DNA of 64,000 nt. Source: Dermanyssus gallinae (Eukaryota; Arthropoda; Arachnida; Mesostigmata; Dermanyssidae). The notes beneath the pieces were generated by a model. The model saw nothing but the letters and a program-made list of their open reading frames with translations. It was not told the origin of the DNA and ran no database searches. The stretch covers positions 186,001-250,000 of the forward strand of contig QVRM01001449.1 in NCBI GenBank assembly GCA_003439945.1, in the 5' to 3' direction. Positions within the stretch are counted from its first letter, which is position 1. Every line of letters begins with the position of its first letter. The position numbers were made by a program, and so were the translations under genes. Shown here piece by piece: positions 1 through 12,467 of the stretch.

Positions 1-3000
1 CTATGCGGTCCGTGTCCATATGCCAATTGACAGTTGTTCCAAGCCCAACAGTCACCAACCAACCGTCCCCATGTCCGTGTACGCCTCGGGCACTGCTGTG
101 TCGAACTGTGTTTTCGTCGTCGCCTGCGACACAGCCTGCTGCGGCATCGCAGCGATAGACTAGGTCGCTACAACTCGGCCAGTACGACACTGCGGCCGAT
201 AGATACGACCACCGGTACTCAATCAGGCGGGCTGCTGGCCGCCACACTGTACGCTGATCGACGTTGGGTTCTCGACCCTGCCTGCGATTCGGGCCTTTGC
301 TCTCCCTCCGACCCCCTTGGCCTTTCCCGGTTCGTCGTTTGACGGCTACTGACGTTGGCTGAGGTGTGGCTGAGCCCACCTCGGGAGCAGGCAGGAGACG
401 GCGTCAGCATCTACAACGTTCGCCTTGTCCACCCTCGTACTGGCTACTGCCACAGTAATGCAGGAACGTAATGGCAAAGGTCCCATTCTTCAGGGGGCTT
501 CGGTGATTATTTAAAGCAGCGGCTGTTGGGCGGCTTACGAGGCTGTAGTCGCCGACCAGGGCCAATTCTACGGCCAAAACACGTGCTTAGGCCAGTGATT
601 AGGAGGAACCAACCGCACGAAGTGGCCACCCCTCGATTCGATGCAATGAGCCTATATATTGGCTTGGAGGAAAGGCGAAGCTGTACAATCGCTGATCGTG
701 CAGCAGCAGCAGCTGTAGCAGCATAGTAGGCGTCCAAGCAGCTGGCCTAGTTGTTTAGAAGATTCGTCTCGTTACGGTAAAAGCACTAGATGATAGTTAA
801 TCGACTCCGTTGAAGCAACTATAGGCAGTTTCTTAAACGTTACCTTCATTCAACTAATAAGGTCGTTTTAATCAAGGTCTGATTTACACGTCGCACGTAT
901 ACACATTCGTCATTATGATTCGCTTAACGGTAGCGCGCTTTAAGGTACTGTTGTAGGTCCGAGACGTCACGCTGCGGCTAGCCGCAAGTCTACTTGCATT
1001 CTGGCAATACGAGGTCATCGTTTTGGTCATGTCAAAAAAAAACATGGATCAATGTCTGCTATTCTATCTTCTAGTTAAAACCGAAGGAACTATTCGACTA
1101 TGCAGCTAACTGATTATATGTAAGACGAATTTAGAATGAACCCTAAGTATGCTTAGTTACATCATAGCTTAACTAATCGCCATCGCGATAAACTCTCAAC
1201 GCCGGCGGAAGATGTGCATATCTTTAAAATATGATAATATATCTTTTCTCTATTAAAAAATTAAATACAGTTATGAAAACCCGAGGTAGGCGATTACAAC
1301 TTGCTACTACAAACAGACCATTCGCCACAGACTGTGGTGCTAGGTACGGCTTTTGTTGTTCGGTGCCGTACTAGTACCGACAACACATGTGTCGTCAATG
1401 CCCGTCAAAACGGTACAAATCTATCAAGGACCTATCAAGACACCACACACGAAGGAGCTGATTAAACACCATCCGCACACTCGAACCTTGATCGAGTGGA
1501 GTTATATGATAGACCAAAAGATCTGGCCGCTTAGGCGGCTTAATCTAGGGTACTAATGCGCTAATATGATCGCCATCTACCGGGGTGTCGTCGGTTCGAC
1601 CCTGTTGTTTATCGACTTTTCCTAACGTGACGCTTACTGAGAGATAGGTGACAGACCAAAAGGCACTAAAAGTCAGCGACCATTCTGCCACAAGGGTTGT
1701 TGGAAAAAAAAAACTCTACATTTCGCACTCTTGAATTTTCTGCCGCTTTAAGTGCCCGTAAAATAAAAGGCTGACGTTTGTATTTGAGTATACATCTCAA
1801 GCGAAGAATGCATTCATTCCATCCATAGACCTGACTTATAATTTAGTTTTTTTGGCGTCGATAGAGTCACATACAGACACACTATAGTCGAAGCTCTCTT
1901 TATCCGGCAGCGGTCTCTGTCGAGTGTGGCAGAGAGACAATGGCTCGCTCGGTATACGAAGCGCCAAGCAAACCCGGTATACATACATACAACGTCCTTT
2001 CTCTTTCTACCTGTCCGACGGCAAGCAGAGAAGACTATCGGCCACCGCCCTCTGGCTCTGCCACTGTCGGGGATACGCGGCCGCCTCGCCACCTACGTCT
2101 CTTGCGTCTCTAGCGCCTGGCTTCCTTTGCAGGGATCGACACACAACCACTCAGCTAGCCTCACGCTTGGCCCTCGGTTGTAGGCGCCGCTTTCAGTGCT
2201 TTCTTCTTCTTCCTCTTCTTCTTTGTTCTCCTTCTTCCGCTTCTCCTCTTCCTAAGTTTGTTTCTTTTTCGCCCTCTTGTTTTTTTTTGGCCGCCACTGC
2301 TGCCGCACACCCCCCGTCGTAGCGCCTAGTGCTCTAGATAGCTGTTTAAATTTTGGGCGGGGCGGACGACGCTAAAGGTGAGCAGTCAGTTGGGCTTGGT
2401 TGGGCTGTCGTAAGCATCTGACACCCACCCAAGGAAGTATGTATCAGAGCCGCACGGGAGAGTACATAGGTGGAAGGGATAGGAGGAAGTAGTCTGGTCG
2501 GTGGGATTTTCTTAACGGGCTCTGTTAAGGTGGGGTGGGGCATTTTTGTGCGCTGATTGTGAGCGGCCCTATGCCTTTCCTTCTTGCAAGCGAACACCTT
2601 CGGCGCAGACCAGAACAGACAACCTACGACGGTCGGCGGTGGAGATGCTTTTCTCCGGTATTTCTCGGCTGCGCCTCCAGCACTCGTCCACGCCTCAACG
2701 CTCGGCCTGGCTGTCCCACTGGGGTGCGTAAGCTACTCGCTCAATGGCTGCTCAATCTCTAGATCCTAGGCCGACGCTGCCCGGGCGTTGGCTAGGGTCG
2801 ACGTCACTTTCCAGCAAACGAAATCTCTACGATAATTTTTCCTGCGAGCCCTATAGGGGGTACAAGATGGTAACGACAGCAGAGCAGCGCATGGCTCTGA
2901 TAAGGCCTCCACTAACACTGCAGTCCTCAACCACGCAGATGGAAAAACCATTATTTTAGTGGAAGACCCCCCGCTCGCTCGAAAAGGGGACGCACTGATG

Positions 3001-4171
3001 ATTTGCGACCATAAGAAACTACGTCGTCTTACAGCCAATACGTTCACGAACACACGTACTCATACGGACACCTGCAGGATTGAAGCCCTGCGATTAGGAA
3101 CTTCATTATTCTAGCACCCTGACTTCTTAGAGGAGACTTGTGCATCGGCCACTCTGCGGCGCAGCAAGGCCTTCTGTTTTTTTCATTCGATGGCGGACTG
3201 TGTGCTGTCGCGTCCCAGACTTCATCAACTGATCATCAATGTCGCCATTGCCTTTTAGAATTCTACATAAGGTGACCTTTGGTTGAGTGAGGTACTGATA
3301 AAGGCTGTGCGATATTTGCGTAAAGTAACAAACTTTCGGGCTCTAATGTACCAAATGCAGATACGATAACAATTCCGTGCAGCAGTGTTGGGCCCAGTGT
3401 GCGGTCAACGTGGATAGCTTTGTAGGCTGACCGCCAAAGTCTACTATTAATACTTGTTAAATGAGTAAGCAGATAAATATGGGTCTGACCTGGTCAAATA
3501 ATAAAAAATACGCTGCGCGCCCAATCCAATCAGTTCTACATAGAAATACTGGTTTAAGAGCTATTTTACATCAGGCTCACACCAAACGCAGGCGCGCCTG
3601 CATATGTTCTGATACGCAAGAAACAATAAAGTGAACGAGAGCGAGCAATAAATCCATGCGAAGCAGGTAGTGTCTTTTAGCGCATGCAGAACCCAAACGC
3701 AAATAGCGTATCTAGGCGAATTCCAATTAGAGCACACTATTGTGCACAACTGATGTACATCGTGGAAACGAGGCGTAGGTAAATAGATAGTAGTATGTAG
3801 TAGTCGCGGCGCTACACCGTGCCGTGTAAGATTACCACACGCTCTTTCTCTATAGGCAGAGGCAAGCCCCACTACTCAAGGTAGCGCCTGATAAACTCGC
3901 AACCAAATTCATCGTTCGAGTTCAGTGGAGAGGCATGCCGGCGGGGATGAGCACCAGCTTTGACGTTCGCCAATCCATTTCGATGAACGAATAAAAAACG
4001 ACAACGACGACGACCGCTGAGCTCAGAGCCACTCCGCCCTAACCGTGTGCGCGGCCACTACAGTGTCGCTGCTATATGAGCTTCGTTCGGATGGCCGTGG
4101 TGGGTGGCAGTGGGTCGCGATCAGGCTTCGGGTCGGTCCCTCCTACGCGACTTCACGGAACAACCGCTCGA
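1..4171. other. No supported gene
   Basis: Only short frames with no family resemblance. Small features are a CTT/TTC-rich patch at about 2199-2245 and scattered A/T runs. I see no repeats of note, RNA genes or transposon motifs. Confidence 0.6.
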
Positions 4172-4180
4172 GTCACCAGT

Positions 4181-4261
4181 GATGAGATGATGGTGATGAT
4201 GATGATAGTGATAGTGATGGTGATGGTGATGATGATAGGTGGCGCTGCTGCTGCTGCTGCT
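4181..4261 (+). repeat. (GAT/GTGAT)n then (GCT)n microsatellites
   Basis: Interrupted GATGAT/GTGAT units at 4181-4238, followed by six GCT units at 4244-4261. Confidence 0.85.
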
Positions 4262-4436
4262 TCAGGCAGCAGACGTCGTCCCAATCTAATCTCACCAGGT
4301 CCTCTGCGGCGCGACCATTTGCGCGGCGGCCGGTGGTCCCGTTTGTTAGAGGTTAGACTCCCCACAGCTCCCATCCAGCCGCCCAGCTAGCCCCTTCAGC
4401 CGCCGACAGCCAACCCCTGCTGTTCTTTTTCCGTCG

Positions 4437-4440
<4 letters not shown>

Positions 4441-4468
<28 letters not shown>
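4441..4468 (+). repeat. (CA)14 microsatellite
   Basis: A pure CA run, followed by imperfect CA/TA dinucleotides to about 4490. Confidence 0.95.
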
Positions 4469-4471
<3 letters not shown>

Positions 4472-4640
4472 GTATACACATACACACACAAGCAGATACA
4501 CGTGTGTCCACAAACGCACATACACGCAGACAGCCACCCCCCTGTGTTTCTTCCTCTGTCTGACTTGTTCGCCATCGACAGCCGCTTGTCTGGCCATTGG
4601 CAGCCCTTGGCAGAACGAGTATGACACCCTTACGCTACAC

Positions 4641-4676
4641 GCTGCTGCTGCTGTTGTCGTCGTCGTCGTCGCTGCT
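4641..4676 (+). repeat. (GCT)n-(GTC)n triplet tract
   Basis: Four GCT-type units pass directly into GTC units and back to GCTGCT. Confidence 0.85.
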
Positions 4677-4847
4677 ACTCCCAACAGCATGCTGGCAACT
4701 TAACAACTAACTGAGCTTGATACAGATGAACTACAACTACTACTATTGAAGTAAAGTTTTCGGGCTGACCCTCAGCCAAGATTTAACGTCCACGGAATTG
4801 TTTTTCACATTGCTTCATAGACAGACCCCCATAAATACAAATGTGCA

Positions 4848-4931
4848 CAGAGAGGAGCTCGAACCCGCGCTGCACCTACGTGTTTCCTCCGGTTGCGAGA
4901 CGCAGACTTAAGCCACCATGCCATCGGGCTC
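4848..4931 (-). repeat. tRNA-like sequence (SINE head or tRNA pseudogene)
   Basis: On the minus strand: GAGCCCGATGGC, an A-box-like TGGCATGGTGGCTTAAG (4907-4923), a CTCGCAA anticodon-loop-like piece, and a B box GGTTCGAGCTC (4855-4865). The anticodon and acceptor stems do not pair properly, and the spacer before the B box is longer than in a normal tRNA. This suggests a tRNA-derived repeat rather than a working gene. Confidence 0.5.
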
Positions 4932-4960
4932 GACAAACTACTAAAAAGAAAAAACAAATT

Positions 4961-5016
4961 CTACTACTACTACTACTACTACTACAACGGCCCTAACCAC
5001 TACTACTACTACTACT
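4961..5016 (+). repeat. Two (CTA)n microsatellites
   Basis: CTA runs at 4961-4985 and 4999-5016, separated by a 13-nt unique spacer. Confidence 0.9.
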
Positions 5017-5249
5017 TGTAGGGGCTGGCGTGGGCTAGCAGCGGATATCGACATGGAAACGACGTGATGACGGCCCGCCGCTCCACTGAGGTCCTGCCCG
5101 CGTCCACTAACCGACTGCCTTGGCTGATCTTTCTATCTTTCTTGTTACTGTGGTCGTTGTCGACGTCGACGTGGTTAAAGTCGTCGTAATCGTCGAACTA
5201 GTAGTAGTCGAAACAGCAGCAGCAGCTTGGCCACTCAATGACTCTTTAT

Positions 5250-5282
5250 GGGGTGAGGTGGGGTGAGGTGGGGTGGGCGGGG
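5250..5282 (+). repeat. G-rich minisatellite, G-quadruplex-prone
   Basis: A ggggtgaggt unit repeats twice, followed by ggggtgggcgggg. Five G-runs of three or four are separated by loops of 1-6 nt, which fits an intramolecular quadruplex on the plus strand. Confidence 0.8.
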
Positions 5283-6663
5283 CGAAGCAGGCTGTGCTGG
5301 TGGTGATCGACGTAAACTAAGAAAATTCACTTTCAAACTCAAGTTCTCCTTCCCGCCTCTCTCTTTTTCCATCGCCGCCCTCGCCTGTTCGTTTTTGCGT
5401 GCTCTTTCTCTGTCTGTCTTTCTGTTCTGCCTAATGGTGTGTCGCGGATCTTGTGGAACGGAGGGCAGATTGCCTGCCTCCACCATCCGCACATTAGCAT
5501 GATACGAAATGACGTACCTATCGCATCTATCACATCTAAACCCTATGTTTGAATAGCTTGCCGTTAGTGGGGCTGCTTTTTAAGGCTGCATGCAGGCAGG
5601 CTTTTTTGAGGGCGAGGCTTCCGGAGTAGGTTTATGATCATGTAAATTACGTATATGTATGTATGTCTATACAAAAGAAAGGCGATCCACTCTGTTATCC
5701 TTTAACATTTATCTAGTCTGGGCCATAAAGTCATAGACGACACAGATTCTTTAAGACAAATGATACGTCACATACAGCGAGAAGCTGAAGTGTGTGCTCA
5801 AATGAGTTCATTCATGTTGACCGCGGTGACCGGAAGTGCCTTTTGAGCGTAAATGCGTTCGATGTTACCGTAGGACCACCATTAGGCGTTGCAACTTAAG
5901 CTCTTCCAAAGTCCCCATTAGCGAGCGTTTCGACACAAAACGGATGCTTCTCAGCCAACTTGTCGAGTGCGCCGTGTGATATCTAGAGCATTCGGTATGA
6001 CAATATTCACATTCGCATCTGTAGATATCACGGTCTTGTTTGTACGAACATTGGGTCTCTAAATCAGTTGGCCCGTGTAATGTCAGCATAACTTTGTATA
6101 TTTTATATGTCTATATTCTAGGTATTATTGACACTAAATGTGTGAATAAATGGAATTTGGGACTGCGTTGTGTGCAGCTATGCGTGCCAACGAGATCACG
6201 CTGTATCACGTCTCGCAATTCACCTGTTGAAAAATAAGACTTCTTATATACCGTAGTTGGAATGGTCGTTGGGGGCCTGGGACTGCCAGAGTTGTAGTCG
6301 GTGTTCAGCGACAACATAGCTAGAACATCAACTGACCAGAAGGTTGATTTGTTATTTGGGGTATTTAGCGGTTATACGGCAACTTTACAGTCGTGAGTAA
6401 TAGGTTCGGATTCCAAAATCTATGCGACCGAAAACGACCTAAATATGTGCTGATTGGGGCCGCCGTTGTCAGAAGAGGGCAAAATGTGTTTGGTATCCAT
6501 GGAACTAACCATGTTTTTTTGGGACGTCTTACTTTGAAAGTCTTTGAATGTAGGTGTCAAAGAATAGGAGAACCACGCGCCCGCGACAATTTTTTTGTTG
6601 TCACACTGTGCAACCTAAAGATGCTCGAAATGAACAGATTTGTCGCTAGGCAGGTAGAAAAAA

Positions 6664-6665
<2 letters not shown>
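5283..6665. other. No supported gene
   Basis: Unique sequence with short unrelated frames only. A 125-codon frame that runs into the (TA)n tract at 6666 shows no family resemblance. Confidence 0.55.

Positions 6666-6713
<48 letters not shown>
6666..6713 (+). repeat. (AT)24 microsatellite
   Basis: A pure AT run of 48 nt. Confidence 0.95.
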
Positions 6714-6716
<3 letters not shown>

Positions 6717-6959
6717 GAGTTAAGCAAATCTTTTCAAGATAAAGACATCAATGACAAGGCCGACAAATAATGTTCCAAGATCCTGATGTGGACGTGGAGG
6801 CTACCTAGCAGTCCCACCTTAGCAGGATTGGCGTCGCTGGTGAGCCAAGAAGCTCTATAGAATAGAGAATGCGGCTAAGAAAACGGGACAAGTAGGCGGT
6901 GGAGGCTTCGTAGCACTACGTTCTACGAAGGGCTGGCTAATAAAGCTATTAGATGCCGG

Positions 6960-8346
6960 TAATAGTGAGGCCGTTGATGATCCTGATGATGACGGTGATG
7001 GTATCGCTGCTGCTGCTGATGGTGATGGTACACATGATGATGATGATAGTGATGATGTGGGGGTGGTGGGGGTTATGGTCGTGGTGCACAGGGTTAGCAG
7101 CGCTAGCCGTCCTGCCGCACAGGATGGCGTGTCTGTCGATAATATATCTGCGACATCATTCGCCATCGTCGTGTATATCAGTATAATCCCACTGCAGGAC
7201 ACAACATCGCGCGACGGTGCTGCGGATGACAACGACGACGACAAGAACAACAACAACGACAACAACGACAACAACGACGACGACAACAACGACGACGACA
7301 AGAACAACAACAACAATAACAACAACCACAAAAACTACGATCCAGGTCTAGATTCTAGATGGTAGTGGCAGCGGCTGCGGCGGCGGTAGCGGAGTCAGCG
7401 TCGGCTCTACGGAACGAAGAAGCAGATTAGCGCCGTTCGAGGCATCGCCACGGAGGTGCAGGCAGTGGTGATGATGATGATTATGATGGTGATGGTGATG
7501 GCGCCGACGCCGCCGCGGAAATGCGGACGAAATGCTCCACCACCACCTCCACCACCTCCACCACCTCCACCACCACCACCACTACAATCGGCCCTTGTCA
7601 CGTCGCGTCATAAGAGAGAGAGTCCTTTGTCGTCCTACCTCTGCCCAGCCAGCCAGCCAGTCTCCGCACCCTTTCCCCGCAGCCAGACGCCACCCCATAA
7701 GAAGATGGAGGCTAAGGTGGGCCCGTGGTCGCCAATTCCGTTGTTGTTGTTGGCGTTGTTGTTGTTGTTGTTGCTGTTGTTGTTGCTGTTGTTGTGGTTG
7801 TTGTTGTTGCTGTTGTTGTTGTTGTTGTTGTCGCTGTTGTTATCATGCTCGTGCTCTCGCAGTAAGCGAGCGACGACGACGTTCGTGTGATGGCATGGTC
7901 CTATGTTCGTCCACTCGAAGCCCGGTTGTTCCCGCGCGTGCGTCGGTAGTGTCAATGCGACGAGTCCGGCGGGTGTTGGTGGCACGAGCAATGAGCGAGC
8001 CGGTGGCCAATGATTCACCCAAATGGCGGGCCGCAGTGGCAAGCAGTAGTAGTCGTAGAAGCTATAGCAGCAGCAGCAGAAGAAAAAGAGGCTGCAGCAA
8101 GCGGAAGGGGAAAAAGACGCCAAAGAGAAGACGTCAAAGAAAGTCGAAGAAGAAGTAGAGAAAGAGTAAGCAAGTGAAGGCTGAGCGTGGGGTGCGAGGC
8201 GGCGGCGGCGACGACGACGACGACGACGAAAACAGGGCTGCTAGCTCTCAACCAGGGCACACCCAAAGCCGCGCTGTGGATTCAGATTGATCAAGTGTCT
8301 GTCACCGACCGTCGTTCTCGTTCGTGTTGTTGTCGTTGTTGTTGTT

Positions 8347-8382
<36 letters not shown>

Positions 8383-8655
8383 GTCGACTTTGTCCTTGCC
8401 CCTTGCCATTGCTGCGTGCAGCTGCACCAGCAGGCAGATGACACAATTATTATTATTATTCTTATTCTTCTTCTTCTTATTATTATTATTGTCTCAGCGT
8501 CCACCATCTTCATGACGAATCGAGCTGCCGCTGACTACACGTTTTGCGTGTCCTGTCAGCGGTTGGTCGTAACAACAACGACGTAAACAACAACAACAAT
8601 AACAACAACAACATCAAAACAACAACAACAACAACAACAATGAAGGCCACAGCAG
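6960..8655. repeat. Dense cluster of mixed triplet microsatellites
   Basis: In order on the plus strand: GAT/GCT units (about 6975-7060), GAC/AAC (7227-7327), GAT/GGT (7465-7500), CCACCT (7534-7581), GTT (7741-7839), GAC (8203-8228), GTT/GTC (8320-8380), ATT/CTT (8446-8490), and CAA/AAC (8570-8640). Frames of up to 208 codons across this stretch are stop-poor homopolymer artefacts (runs of Leu, Cys, His, Pro or Asn), not genes. Confidence 0.85.
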
Positions 8656-10027
8656 CAGCAGCGGCGATGATGCCTTCCATGGCAGTGGGCCGGTCGGCAG
8701 TCCGGCGGCCAGACGACCAGAGTTTGGCCTACGTGCAGTGAATGTTGCCTACTTCGTCGCCTACCGCCACTTTGACCACACTACGCCTACACTAGACTAT
8801 TATTATTATTATTCTTACTGTTGCATTGACTGCCGTCTTGTAGTGGCGAACTCGGTGCGCCTAGTCTTGTCTGTCTAAGCGCGCGTCGCTTTCTCGTTTA
8901 GTGTTCTTCTAGCGGTCGGTCTCTTGCGTTCAAGCGCCGCTATCATCTCGCTTTTTGTGTTATGTCGCCGCAAGTCTGACACGTGCGCCTAGGAGACGTC
9001 ACTTTGATGAAGAGTTCCGTTCCAGGGCACATTCCGTCATCGTATAGCGTCAGCTCGTTGGGTCGTTGTCAGCCTGATCAGGTCAGCTGACCGCACAACC
9101 GACTGGCGAAACAGGTAGACAATCAGTAGGGCACAAGCTACGACCAACGCCGTTGCATCGCGGCTTCACTCAACGTCTCATGCCTCAGAACGCCTCCATT
9201 GACGGCCAGCGGGCCAACGCGCTCTCTCAATGCTAGGATCGTCAAACTGTGCAGACCAGAGTTCTTTTTTTGGCTGAAAATTAGCACGTTCACGTATACA
9301 AAATTTGTAATAAGAATTGATACTGCATAAAAACGTATGAGAATCGACTAGCGCCTTATGCATTTATTTGACCTATCGGTTAGTGGATAGGCGTGTTGTA
9401 ACGGCCTTCGTCACTAGTGCGTGAATAAATGACTGGAGGGCCGGGTGAATGAATGGACAACTCGGTATCGACGCGTCATCTAGCGGCACCGGTTTTTTCA
9501 CCTTCTGACTGTCTGAGGATTGTGGGTGTCTGCAGGCTCGTTTAGGCCGCTTTTCGTGGGTCGTTTCGATGTCAAAAGGAATTGCGCTTCTGCCGCCTCC
9601 CGCCTAGCTCAAACTCACTGAGTAAAAAGCAAATGGCGAACTTGTCCTGGGGTACTTACCGCGGCCAAGCAAAGATTAGCAATAATGAATAGTCCATATA
9701 GAATACTTCTAAACCTAGCGTCCCTGAAAATTCCTTCTCTGCATCGCATGGGCAAGGCCGCATTAACAACAACAACAACCACTGTAGTTACGAAAGTAAC
9801 GGTGCTTCGTCGTGTGGCGGTTGTCGTAGATGTAGTAGTCATATCGTAGTAACGGTAGTAGCAGTAGCAGTAATCGTAGTAGTGTTGGTGTTGTTGTTGT
9901 TGCTGTAGTAAAGGTCACCTTGTGAAAAAGCACTCTAGCCTTGAGGGGAAGAGAAGGGAAGAGGCTCAAGGATCGGGTGCGAAGGAACACTGAAGAGTGC
10001 TTCATCAGTCTCTCTCTCGTCAGTATG
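8656..10027. other. No supported gene
   Basis: Contains short CAA units near 9764-9780 and GTA/GTT units at about 9825-9908; otherwise unique sequence with no recognisable product. Confidence 0.55.
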
Positions 10028-10132
10028 TTTGTCTGTCTATAGACCTATCTGTCTGCATGTCTGTCTGTCTGTTTGTCGGTCGGTCGGTCGGTTGGACGGT
10101 CGGCCCATCCGTCTGTCTGTCCGTCCGCCCGC
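10028..10132 (+). repeat. (GTCT)n/(GTCG)n tetranucleotide tract
   Basis: GTCT units grade into GTCG and back to GTCT/GTCC, an imperfect 105-nt tetranucleotide array. Confidence 0.85.
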
Positions 10133-10547
10133 CTCTCTGACGTTTGTCAGCCAGGTTCACTCTCTCTCTCTCTTCTCTGACGATCCACCCGCTACGTGAG
10201 CAGCAGGAGTGTCATGAGTTCAAGCACACTTACGACTCGCTCACATATTAGTACACGCAGCACAACTAGCCAGCAGCCACTTGACGCTTTCCAAGGACAC
10301 GGCGGCGAGACGCAGCCGTGTCTCCACCAGTACATCGCCATCACCATAGCAAGCACACAGTCACAGTACTACAAGTAGTGAGTGCTAGCAGTAGAAAAGT
10401 AGTAGTAGCCGGAGCGCAGTACTAGTCGCAGTACAAGTAGAAGCCGCTATCCGCGTGCTTGCTCCAGTAGTACTGGTGGTCTTCCGCTGCTGTTGCTATC
10501 GTGGGTCATCTATCTGTGTTCAGAAAACCGTGCTGATCCTCATCTGG

Positions 10548-10596
10548 TTTACTACTACTACTCCTACTACTACTACTAACACCACCACCACCAAAA
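10548..10596 (+). repeat. (CTA)n then (CAC)n tract
   Basis: About ten CTA-type units pass into CAC units. Confidence 0.85.
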
Positions 10597-10748
10597 TCGC
10601 CATCACCGTCCTAAGCATAATTACTACCATATGCATTTCTACGACATAGTCACGGATGGCCTCGATCACACTGCTAGACTCTGCACAGTCTCCTCCCTCT
10701 CCTTAACTCTAGTGGGCATTCATGCCACAGTTGACCACTTGTCAGCAA

Positions 10749-10905
10749 GCAGCAGATAACTGCAGCAGCAGCAGCACAAGCAACAGCAGAAACCAAACCG
10801 CTCTTTTATATCGCTGACTGCTTACGACCTTGACGTGACGATAATGACAGGACCAACGACCCCAGCAACAACAATAACAGCAGCAGCAGCAACAACAACA
10901 ACAAC
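10749..10905 (+). repeat. Dispersed CAG and CAA triplet units
   Basis: GCA/CAG units near 10750-10790 and ACA/GCA units at about 10863-10905, with unique DNA between. Confidence 0.75.
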
Positions 10906-11745
10906 GCATCCTGACAACGACGATGCAAATTGCAATAATGCGGTCAAACAAACCTGTCTTCCAGAATTTGTTCAACAAACTTTGGGGTCTACTACAGTTC
11001 GACAAAAAAATATTTTTTCAACTGAATAAAAAAGCGGAAATATATTCTTCGGAAGTGAGAGCGAAATGACCAAAAGTGGTTGTGTCAAGCTTTTTATCCT
11101 GACATATCTTCCTTAAATCTGCGATTGCAAGAGCCAGCCCCAGTCATCCTATCAGCAAACCAATCGTACCTTGATTGAGCGTGCTTGGAAAATGTTGGAT
11201 GTTGTCAGTTGAATTGCGTTCTACGTTAGCTACAAAAAACAGAACAAACGTTGTATTGAAGATAACTCACTCAAAGTATAACAATTCTTATACTTTGGTT
11301 TTCTCGCTAGATCCCAATGTTGGTTGGACGAATTGTAGGAGCGCCTGTTTAGATCCCAGTGATTTATTAATCACTTTAAGGTCTCTGATCTTGCTTGTTA
11401 AGCATGCCCATATGCCTTTTTCTACGCATCATATCACCACACCTGGCCTGGTAGCCGGTGTGCCTCCTCAAGAGAACAGTCCATAGAGACCAGGACAAGT
11501 GACTGGGGCCTCCCACGTTTCATGTTCAGGGAAAGATGTTGCAGGATGTGTATGTACCCCTACGAAAGTATATGCTCTTCTGATTCTTGATATTCATTCG
11601 CCGCAATAGTTCTTTTGCCAGGAAAATCCCTTGAGATGCCGTGGAGGAATACGTTTCAAATACAAGTGTTACCACTTCGACTTGTTGATCGCAAAAAGTT
11701 CTGCAATCCCCCTCAAGTATAACTAGAACTTTCATAAACACTTTG

Positions 11746-11805
11746 ATATATATATATATATATATATAGGTGTTTCCGTATATATATATATATATATATG
11801 TATAT

Positions 11806-11870
<65 letters not shown>
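11746..11870 (+). repeat. Interrupted (TA)n block
   Basis: Three TA runs (about 11746-11768, 11780-11799 and 11811-11870) broken by gtgtttccgt and a short spacer. It is flanked by a 9-bp inverted repeat. Confidence 0.9.
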
Positions 11871-11874
<4 letters not shown>

Positions 11875-12467
11875 TGTTTCCGTCCGCTAGCATTTGAGAC
11901 ACTGGGGAGCCTGGCCTGAAGACCTACAGACGTATTTATCGAGTCGGCAAGGCGCTTGAGTGTTCGACAAGAGACACCATGCCTGAGTACCTACACCAGA
12001 GACTATCGCTGGACATTCAGCGGAGTAACGTTACCTCTGTGTGTGGAGCTATGCGGAACTGGACACTGCTAAATCTGGCGGATATGCGTCGTTTTCATTT
12101 ATTTGATCTGGTGTATACGTCCATGAGGGGATAACTGTTACCTCATTTACATAAAATGTATTAATTTAAACTAAACTATAAAAAAAAATATATATATACA
12201 TATTAAGTTTATTTTATTATTAGAACCTTGACGGCCGTAGAGCCCCGAGATATCAGCATAATCTACCCAAACGTTATGTGCAGTGAGTTATGCGTTTTAG
12301 CTAAAGCGACCGTTAAAGATCGACACAACGACTCAAGGGCGACGGTCTTCGAGTGGTTGCTACGATACAAAAATTGCCTGCTTTGAAGTAGTAGGAGCTA
12401 ATGTCGAGTTAATGTCTGCGTACTCACAAACACTGTCGTGAATGGTGCTGCCCAGATTGTGAGTTCC

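Noticed and set aside
1583..1605. B-box-like ggttcgaccc considered as part of a tRNA gene
   Set aside because: No A box at the right distance and no cloverleaf.
7456..8158. Long plus-strand frames rich in Pro, Leu, Cys and His
   Set aside because: They are produced by CCACCT, GTT and related triplets that lack stop codons; no domain, and equivalent frames exist on the other strand.
10081..10132. GTCG/GTCT array considered as a satellite or telomere-like repeat
   Set aside because: Only about 100 nt, irregular units, and unlike the known animal telomere motif.
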